Shown here: in pieces, positions 1 through 6,151 of the stretch
How the letters are laid out: each line of letters opens with the position of its first letter
Position numbering within the stretch: position 1 is the stretch's first letter
From: Asterionellopsis glacialis
Taxonomy: Eukaryota > Bacillariophyta > Plagiogrammaphyceae > Rhaphoneidales > Asterionellopsidaceae
Length of the DNA: 10,009 nt
Assembly (NCBI GenBank): GCA_014885115.2
Contig: WKLE02006851.1
Location: 1-10,009 of the forward strand
Direction: 5' to 3'
Made by a program: the position numbers and the translations under genes
Notes under the pieces: model-generated
Seen by the model: only the letters and a program-made list of their open reading frames with translations
Told to the model about the DNA's origin: nothing
Database searches by the model: none

Positions 1-122
1 CCAATCGTGTTTAAAAGGTTTTCGGCTTGACGATTGTCCACCTGTCGTGCACGATAATCTTCGTCCAGATCGGTGCTTAAAAATGGCGTAGAAGTCGCAT
101 TATCACTATAATGTTCGACCAT
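1..122 (-). CDS. Probable N-terminal fragment of an unidentified protein, cut by the left window edge
   Basis: On the minus strand an ATG at 122-120 opens a frame that stays open for 40 codons to the window edge. The peptide begins MVEHYSDNATSTPFLSTDLD and continues with a charged, hydrophilic stretch ending near AENLLNTI. No signal peptide or membrane segment is visible. The start context is good for a eukaryote: A at -3, G at +4, and a CAACAACAACAGA leader directly before the ATG. That leader resembles the one in front of the V-ATPase gene in this window. The frame is also open upstream to a stop at 290-288, with no other ATG, so the part above 122 is either leader or a spliced-in exon. I do not recognise the family. 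The call rests on start context and amino-acid composition only, so it could be chance. Confidence 0.4.
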   Translation of the reverse strand, partial: MVEHYSDNATSTPFLSTDLDEDYRARQVDNRQAENLLNTI

Positions 123-1000
123 TCTGTTGTTGTTGTGCAGTTCGCCTTGATTGTATTCCAGAGGGTTGTAAGCTTTGTATATCTTTTGATCTAACGACCA
201 CTTAGTGATGGATGAAAGGTAATGCCACTTCGGTTTTTCGGATGTGTGTTGTTGTTTGGTGTCGTGGCAAGTGTTATTTTTTTCTGTCTATTTCACTTTT
301 GCTTGTACTCGTAGACATGTTGTGTAGGACCTATACGTGGGGCTCAAAGTCTAGAGTCAGTGTGCATTCTCAATATTTTTTCGTTCTGTGTCATTGTCAC
401 GTCGATTAACCCAAGTTCTCACCAAATAATTTCAATATGCATGAGGGTTTTTATCCACTGTTCTTGAATCGAACGACTTACGTACGCGTGAATGGAAACT
501 ACGTCTGTTTTCTGGCCAATTTTGTATTATAATTCCACTCTACCCTATTCTGGATTTCAGGCCATCCGCCAGGGAATATCGGCGTTCGTCAGTCGGTCTA
601 TCGATCTAGCTACATATGGCAGTATGTACGTGCGTCTTTCTGTGCTGCTCACCAAGATGGGAGCCCACTTCACATTCCAGGGCAGGGATGAATGCAGCGC
701 ATGTTGTCTGCCATCATCAGAGCCATCGATCAACTAGTGTATCCTAGAGGACAACACGTACACACACACACATACATCATACATCACTTTCCTATCTTTT
801 GATCCTGTGCAAAAAGAAGCAAGTGTGCATTCCAGGGAGGCCACCAACTTAACCAACTGCTTTAATTGAATTATCCTTCAAGCTAAACAGCAAAGGCTTT
901 GGTGGTAACTCTGGAATTCAGCCCAAGTTGTGGTGGATCCAAAATATAGAACAGATAGATTTGTTCGTTTCATTATTTCTTCTTTCAAATCATAGTCAGT
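123..1000. other. Intergenic region between two divergent genes
   Basis: This stretch of about 880 bases should carry the 5' leaders and promoters of the left-edge gene (minus strand) and the NUMOD3-repeat gene (plus strand). Short open frames on the plus strand (212-409 and 492-737) have no family resemblance and a composition unlike the real genes here, so I do not call them. A short AC run lies at 760-772. The 10-mer CATTCCAGGG occurs at 673-682 and again at 828-837. No TATA box, tRNA or transposon end stood out. Confidence 0.6.
760..772. repeat. Short AC dinucleotide run
   Basis: Six and a half AC units lie at 760-772, followed by a degenerate ACATC-rich stretch to about 786. It is too short to be a strong microsatellite. 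It may vary in length between strains, but nothing suggests a function. Confidence 0.6.
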
Positions 1001-2854
1001 ATGCGGCAACGAAAGAACATGAACTCTACTGCAGCGATGATTGCAGCTATATCAATAATTTTTATGGCAGCAGGGGGCTTCGACGTCGAAAGCTCAAGAA
1101 GACAAATATCGGTCACTGCATTTCAACATCAACATGGGCAGTCATTTGGTGCCTACAAGACGTCACGGTCCGCTGGCAACAGGAATCGTCTTCCATTCCT
1201 TCCAAGCTGTCCACATCAATATGCTTCATTTCCTTTCCAGCAGCAACAACAATTACAACGGCATCGACACTTAGTTGAACTTGGAACTTCCGCAGTAGAT
1301 ACGCTAGAGTCAAATGAACCAAAGACAGATTCACAAAAACAAACCTTCGAGATAAACGGTGTTGTAAATGGTTCTACCAATAATCATGTGAATGGTCATG
1401 TTGTGCAAACAAGTACAAATGGTTCGTCATCATTGTCATCATCTATGAATGGTGCCACGAATGGTTCCACAAATGGTGCTGCGAATGGTAGTACACAAGT
1501 CAACGGTGACAAACCTGTGAATGGATCATCTTCCTCTTATGCCGTGAACGGCGATGCATCTACCGAAAATAGTGAAACAACGACAGCGACAACGACCTAC
1601 CCCTGGGAAGAAAAGCGAAATGATGATGTTCCTATGCCTACCGCCAATGGAGGGTATTCACATACAAACGCATCACGTGCCAAAATTTCAGCAGCCAATA
1701 AGGGGAAAACTCCATGGAATAAGGGTAAGACACGGTCGGAAGAAACGAAAGCAAGAATTGCAGCAGGAGTCCGCGCCAAGAATAGAGAACGATTCCTCAA
1801 AAAGTTAGAAGACCTGGGCCTAACGGAGGAAGAATACGAGACTCAAAAAAAGGAAGAACGGAGAAAAAAGGACGCAGAACGTAGGGCTAGACGAACAGAA
1901 AACGGTGGCTATCGACCAACACAGGAAACCCGTAAAAAGATAAGTAAAATCTTGAAAGAGAAATGGGCAAGTGGTGAAATGGCAGAAAGACGAAAGGTTG
2001 ATCCCGATAAAGTTCGAAGAGGTTTCAAGCACAGCGAAGAAACACGAGCAAAAATCAGTGAATCATTAAAGAAACGATGGGCAAGTGATCCAGAATACCG
2101 TGCGAAAATGGTTCAAAAGGCAACCAATGCAAATGCAGCAGAAGATGTAAAGCAGAAAATTAGTGAAAGTTTACGAAAGAAATGGCAGGACCCCGAATTT
2201 AGGGCACACATGATGGAAAAGATGAAAGGTCGAAAGCAACCTACTGGGTTATATGATCAAAGTCACCGTGAAAAAATTAGTGAAGCCATGAGGAAAAAGT
2301 GGCAAGATAAATCATATCGTCAAAAAGCTATGGATGCCATGGCGCGAAAACGAGAAGAAATGGGAATAAAACCGAAGCCGAAATCAGCAACAACAAGAAG
2401 ACAAAGACGTCCAAAGTCTGCAATGCTCGAGGAAGAAGGAGGAGGAGAAGAAGAGGAGGAAGCCGAATATGTGAATGGAATTCGGGTACTCAAACCTCGG
2501 AAGGCTACAAAAGGTACAAAGAAAAAACGAAAGGTTAAGAAGACCAAGAAGAAGAAGAAAATTAAGGGCACTGATGGTAGCGTTAAGGCCGCAGCCGCAA
2601 AAAAGAAGTCTAAAAAGTCAATAAAAGGAGCCAAAACGAATACTGAGCCGAAAGAATCAGAAGGTAGTATTTCTCGCCTTCGGGAAGAAAGACGAGATCT
2701 TTATGACCTCTTATATGCTGATGACGCGGCGGGTCCGAGTCCAGTAATGGCCGACTTCGCGCTTGGTGACGAAAATCTGGACGAATTCGATCCATACGGG
2801 CTTGAAGATGGAGATGAAGACTTGGACGGATTTGACCCATATGGTCTCGATTGA
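1001..2854 (+). CDS. Tandem NUMOD3-motif protein with basic domain and acidic tail; possibly plastid-targeted
   Basis: This is a single-exon frame of 617 residues. An in-frame stop at 956-958 precedes the first ATG at 1001; a second ATG at codon 7 could also serve. Residues 11-25 are hydrophobic like a signal peptide. They are followed by Phe at 27 and by an ITVTAF-like segment with Phe 41, then an Arg/Ser/Gln-rich, acid-poor stretch to about 90, as in diatom plastid presequences. Residues 119-184 form an Asn-Gly-rich linker with eleven NG pairs. About five NUMOD3-type units follow, of the form [SE]-x-R-x-K-I-S-x-x-x-[KR]-x-[KR]-W, near 226-256, 306-323, 345-362, 383-396 and 420-435. The first contains NKGKTPWNKGKT. 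Next come a very basic stretch (456-545, with KKKRKV at 507-512) and an acidic tail with FDPYGL at 596-601 and 611-616. NUMOD3 is known as a DNA-contacting accessory module of homing endonucleases. No GIY-YIG or HNH nuclease domain is visible here. The family assignment is fairly sure; function and location are inference. Confidence 0.85.
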   Translation: MRQRKNMNSTAAMIAAISIIFMAAGGFDVESSRRQISVTAFQHQHGQSFGAYKTSRSAGNRNRLPFLPSCPHQYASFPFQQQQQLQRHRHLVELGTSAVDTLESNEPKTDSQKQTFEINGVVNGSTNNHVNGHVVQTSTNGSSSLSSSMNGATNGSTNGAANGSTQVNGDKPVNGSSSSYAVNGDASTENSETTTATTTYPWEEKRNDDVPMPTANGGYSHTNASRAKISAANKGKTPWNKGKTRSEETKARIAAGVRAKNRERFLKKLEDLGLTEEEYETQKKEERRKKDAERRARRTENGGYRPTQETRKKISKILKEKWASGEMAERRKVDPDKVRRGFKHSEETRAKISESLKKRWASDPEYRAKMVQKATNANAAEDVKQKISESLRKKWQDPEFRAHMMEKMKGRKQPTGLYDQSHREKISEAMRKKWQDKSYRQKAMDAMARKREEMGIKPKPKSATTRRQRRPKSAMLEEEGGGEEEEEAEYVNGIRVLKPRKATKGTKKKRKVKKTKKKKKIKGTDGSVKAAAAKKKSKKSIKGAKTNTEPKESEGSISRLREERRDLYDLLYADDAAGPSPVMADFALGDENLDEFDPYGLEDGDEDLDGFDPYGLD

Positions 2855-2942
2855 ACGAGAGCGATTTATAATTCCACTATATTACTCTTGATAGAAGGAA
2901 ATCTTTTGCTAACGAAATGAACAAGCGTAAACTCAACTATGA

Positions 2943-2948
2943 AATAAA
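2943..2948 (+). promoter_or_regulatory. Possible polyadenylation signal of the NUMOD3-repeat gene
   Basis: AATAAA lies 89 bases after the stop codon in an A/T-rich stretch. The position is plausible for 3'-end formation. Diatoms do not depend strictly on this hexamer, so the call is tentative. Confidence 0.35.
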
Positions 2949-2987
2949 ATACGTGCACGCAAAATGAGAATGCGTAATTTAAACTAA

Positions 2988-2993
2988 TTTTTA
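2988..2993 (-). promoter_or_regulatory. Possible polyadenylation signal of the PIF1 gene
   Basis: Read on the minus strand, AATAAA lies about 120 bases past the PIF1 stop codon at 3112. The NUMOD3-repeat and PIF1 genes converge here with only 257 bases between stop codons (2855-3111). If both candidate hexamers are used, their transcripts end close together or overlap. Confidence 0.3.
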
Positions 2994-3111
2994 TTATTAC
3001 ACAATAGTTATATTGTTGTTTTGATGACTACGAGTTCTTACAGTTTGCAATAGTGAAAGGCAAAAAAGAAGCCAAAAATATCACATGAGGTTACATAGAC
3101 GCCAGAACTTT

Positions 3112-4992
3112 CTATTGCCCATGAAATTGTAGTACAGATGGGTGTGCTTTAACCACACCCTGTCCAACATTGTTCCCTTTGATCCAAAGACCGTCCAAGG
3201 AAGTTACTCTTGACAAAGCAACATATGTTTGTCCAAAAGTAAAAGCATCTTCAAGTTGCAATTCCGCACGATCTAATGTCATACCCTGTGATTTATGTAT
3301 TGTCCAACACCAAGCAAGTTTTAATGGAAACTGATGCCGGACCATGGCACCTCCTTGTCCACCCTGAAATACTTCGAATGGTGTTATGGTATGGACAGCA
3401 CCATTGGTAAATTTCACCATGGGGTGTCTGTTTTTTTCTTGAAACCCAACAACAATACCTCGGGATCCATTGACAAGATTCCATTCTGGAGTATTTTTCG
3501 TAAGCATGACTTGTGCGCCCACCTTCAATGAAAGCTTGGCTGGAGACTTCTTCTCCATTTGGTCCAAGAGAGACTTTTGGACGGAGGAAGTGTAGGACCC
3601 TTTGAATTTATCCTTAGAGGAGAAAGCGTAACAAGTGCCTTTCAATCTAGCAAGATTGGCATTGTTATCAGCATCAACATTTTTATTGGTACAGTACAAT
3701 TTGGTGGGGACAATGCCATCTGTAGCACGTTTCTTTCTAGACACGTGGCATGTTGCGAGAAGTCTTTCCACTTCGGGAGGGCACCGCCCAAGACGAATTT
3801 GACGAAGGGCGTGTATAAAATCAAGATCACCCTGTTGCCGAACAATCGTTTTAAGTTCAAATGTTCGAATTTGTGCTCTCTTCCATGCATTAGATGAAAA
3901 GGCAAAGCCAGCATAAGATAGGGACACGGGTGGCAATTGGAAGAAATCTCCACACATGACAAGTCTTACACCACCAAATGGTTCACGGTGCAAATCTCTC
4001 ACAGACCTACCTACTGCATCTAAAATGTCAAATAACCTTCCATCAATCATGGATACTTCATCGATAATTAAGCATCGAGCTTTTTTCCAACGTCTACTTG
4101 CTGCTTTGTTCCCCTTTACCTTATCCACAATTTTAGGAATGGCACCCCTGCCAAGTCCAATTCCGGCCCAAGAGTGAATAGTAGTTCCTTGGATGTGGGT
4201 CGCAGCGATACCAGTAGATGCTGTGACGGCTACTGCATCCTCACCAATCTGTGATTTTAAGGTAGAAATTATATGTTTTATCAGAAACGACTTTCCGACT
4301 CCTGCAGCTCCAGTCAAAAAGACATTAACTCCAGAAAGGACTAAATTCGAAGCTGCCCTTTGTTCTTCATTAAGAGTTGGTGTTGATTTTGTATTAGCGG
4401 TAGCAGTAGACAATGCCGCAGGAGTCTTCGTTTGTTGCTGCACTCCAGATGCAAAAGGTGCTGATGGAATATTGGTTTTGTTACTTAGACCCAATTGTGC
4501 ACGTGGTTGCACTGGTACGTCGTCAACGATAAAGGTAGGTCTCTTGGCAGCTGGGGCAGTCTTAGGTGCCTGAGGAGGTGGCAGCGTAGCAGAAGGCGAA
4601 TCGTCAATTATGAAAGTACGATTATTAGTGCCAGGAGCAATCTTTGATATTTTTGCGGGTGGAAGCGTCGGAGGTGAATCGTCAATCACAAAGATACGTT
4701 TTTGAGCTGCAGGAGCAGTCTTGACAGCTGGGACAGACTGGAATGTCGGAGGCGAATCATCAATTATGAAGGTGGTTGGTTTCTTAGCTGTAGCAGCAGT
4801 CTCTGAGGCTTGCGGCGCTGACGACTGTGCAGCAATCAATCGCTGGTAAGCCTTATGAGACGGATCCTGAAGATGCTTCAAACGTGCTCTGATGCCTGCA
4901 TTCGATCGACCAAATTTCTTACAAAGAAAAGCAGTTTTTTTGTTGCGATTGTCCCAAAGACTCAAGTCATCTTCTTCTGACCAAGTTTCCAT
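3112..4992 (-). CDS. PIF1: PIF1-family 5'-3' DNA helicase
   Basis: This gene encodes a superfamily 1B ATP-dependent DNA helicase. Family members unwind G-quadruplexes and RNA-DNA hybrids and act at telomeres, replication forks and in mitochondria. The product is 626 residues from the ATG at 4992. The frame can be extended 12 codons to a GTG at 5028, but a stop lies just before it and GTG is not a likely eukaryotic start. Visible motifs are LNEEQ (207-211), Walker A GAAGVGKS (228-235), TASTGIAA (257-264), Walker B IIDEVS (309-314), the PIF1 signature FDILDAVGRSVR (321-332), GDFFQLPPV (348-356), TIHKSQGMTLD (564-574) and YVALSRVTSLDGL (590-602). All are intact. The N-terminus (1-50) carries a WSEEDDLSLW...GRSNAGIRARLKHL segment resembling a Myb/SANT-like helix-turn-helix. 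Residues 70-165 hold four spaced F-[IV]-[IV]-D-D repeats. No mitochondrial or plastid presequence is evident, so a nuclear role is inferred. The family is certain; the exact paralogue is not. Confidence 0.95.
   Translation of the reverse strand: METWSEEDDLSLWDNRNKKTAFLCKKFGRSNAGIRARLKHLQDPSHKAYQRLIAAQSSAPQASETAATAKKPTTFIIDDSPPTFQSVPAVKTAPAAQKRIFVIDDSPPTLPPAKISKIAPGTNNRTFIIDDSPSATLPPPQAPKTAPAAKRPTFIVDDVPVQPRAQLGLSNKTNIPSAPFASGVQQQTKTPAALSTATANTKSTPTLNEEQRAASNLVLSGVNVFLTGAAGVGKSFLIKHIISTLKSQIGEDAVAVTASTGIAATHIQGTTIHSWAGIGLGRGAIPKIVDKVKGNKAASRRWKKARCLIIDEVSMIDGRLFDILDAVGRSVRDLHREPFGGVRLVMCGDFFQLPPVSLSYAGFAFSSNAWKRAQIRTFELKTIVRQQGDLDFIHALRQIRLGRCPPEVERLLATCHVSRKKRATDGIVPTKLYCTNKNVDADNNANLARLKGTCYAFSSKDKFKGSYTSSVQKSLLDQMEKKSPAKLSLKVGAQVMLTKNTPEWNLVNGSRGIVVGFQEKNRHPMVKFTNGAVHTITPFEVFQGGQGGAMVRHQFPLKLAWCWTIHKSQGMTLDRAELQLEDAFTFGQTYVALSRVTSLDGLWIKGNNVGQGVVKAHPSVLQFHGQ
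4513..4770 (-). repeat. Four-copy 26-residue repeat (FIIDDSP type) inside PIF1
   Basis: Within the PIF1 N-terminal arm, the heptads FIIDDSP (75-81), FVIDDSP (101-107), FIIDDSP (127-133) and FIVDDVP (154-160) recur every 26, 26 and 27 residues. They are separated by Ala/Pro/Lys-rich linkers such as KTAPAA and PPTLPP. The DNA repeats are diverged, so the protein pattern is better preserved than the bases. A hydrophobic triad followed by acidic residues and Ser-Pro resembles a SUMO-interacting motif; that function is inference. Confidence 0.85.
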
Positions 4993-6151
4993 CGTCTCTA
5001 TTGAAAATATCGAATAATTTGGCTGCACCTACGTAGTGAGTGCGCAGCTGTGCCGTGATCCTTCATGCTGGATGGAGACATCGTGGCTGATAAGAAACAA
5101 AGAAAAAGCCGCCTTTTGAAATTCAAAAATGGCGCGCCATCATGTGCCCGAATCGGTACACCTTTACCAGGTAGTGGGAAAATAACATTGATTTATCTAT
5201 TTTTTTGTAAATATAATGTGGAACTACGTTAGACGTATTATTAATACCTGGTAAGTGATTTCTAAGGCACAAATTTAATTATGATGTAACCCTAAAAATT
5301 ATGCTCCTCAACATTTCTCAATTTTGAGGTTTTGTCTGCAGGTACGGAACGAATGGAAGTGGGAACTCCTATGGTGTTAACAAAAAATAATATACGTAGG
5401 ACCTAGTAGATTCTTCTATTGAAAATCAGTTCGGAAGTAGCGAACTCCAGAAAGCCAGTCTGCCTCATTTGTATGTAAATAGGAGTTTTTCGTGAAGTTA
5501 TGTAGGTCCTGTCAGGTACATTTGACGGTGATAATTATCCGGTACAGGATCCGAATATCGCCAATTTACGACCCTGTGCGAGGATTATGCTCCACAGATA
5601 ACGCACTCTTTGTAGAGACAGGTGAGTGTGAAGTGGTTCACGATGATATCGTTGTCGGACATCTATAGCGAGGAATGAAGGAACCGATTTGGTTCCTATC
5701 TCTGATGGACTTGACTTCTGCATTACTGTGAATTATAAAAATGATGGAAATCAAGAGGGACAGACATCATTCCCTCCATAGATGCGGAGAGGTTGTAAAC
5801 GTGCTCTGTCATTGCTAGTCCTACTGGCTGAATGCTGGGAAGATGTGATGGAGGATTCATCAGATCATTCAAATTAAACTATTTGCTTCCATAGAATGTT
5901 TTTGGCCTCTCAAGGATACCGAGCTTTCGCATGGATAGTCAGAATATGATGCGCTGTTGATATCATTGTTACCGATGAACTCAACAGCAGCTGCACGTGC
6001 TTATTTTCGTCTCGCTGAAATATCGAACCGTTACTGGATCTGCGTAGAGACCAGTACTAAAATATGTACAAAAGATTTCGAAACTCACGGTTTTTCGTTT
6101 GCCCCCTCTCGCAACATCATAGATTTTTATTGAACAACCCTAACAACAACC
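4993..6151. other. Divergent intergenic region between PIF1 and the V-ATPase A gene
   Basis: This 1.16 kb stretch separates two divergently transcribed genes and should hold both promoters and leaders. Two adjacent palindromes lie 122-148 bases upstream of the PIF1 ATG (5114-5140). The V-ATPase leader ends in CCCTAACAACAACC directly before its ATG. A well-formed donor (CTG then GTAAGT, from 5251) and acceptor (TTTTGTCTGCAG, ending 5341) could bound a 91-base intron on the plus strand, but no coding frame joins across it. Around 5510-5780 there are short coding-like patches in different frames, all broken by stops. I see no intact gene, tRNA or transposon terminus. Confidence 0.6.
5114..5140. 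promoter_or_regulatory. Adjacent palindromes with an E2F-like core, upstream of PIF1
   Basis: TTTTGAA-A-TTCAAAA (5114-5128) abuts the perfect 12-base palindrome ATGGCGCGCCAT (5129-5140). TGGCGCGCCA resembles a double-sided E2F/DP site, whose typical core is TTTGGCGC. It sits in otherwise A/T-rich DNA 137 bases upstream of the helicase start. Cell-cycle control of PIF1 through this site is inference. A 12-base palindrome alone is expected a few times per 10 kb by chance. Confidence 0.3.

Noticed and set aside
212..409. 65-residue plus-strand open frame
   Set aside because: It is Cys/Val/Phe-rich in the manner of translated T/G-rich non-coding DNA, and it overlaps the probable leader of the left-edge minus-strand gene.
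492..737. 81-residue plus-strand open frame in the left intergenic region
   Set aside because: There is no family resemblance, the amino-acid mix is uneven, and no leader resembles those of the real genes here. A pyrimidine-rich CAG acceptor-like site inside it is not enough to support an exon.
673..837. Repeated 10-mer CATTCCAGGG (673-682 and 828-837)
   Set aside because: There are only two copies with no shared flanks, so this is compatible with chance.
5164..5254. 10-base inverted repeat TTACCAGGTA ... TACCTGGTAA with a 71-base loop, considered as a small transposon or hairpin
   Set aside because: About one such pair within 100 bases is expected by chance in 10 kb. The arms do not extend and no target-site duplication was seen.
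5535..5723. 62-residue minus-strand frame starting with ATG in the PIF1/V-ATPase intergenic region
   Set aside because: It is short, has no motif or presequence, and no support from neighbours. Chance is the simplest explanation.
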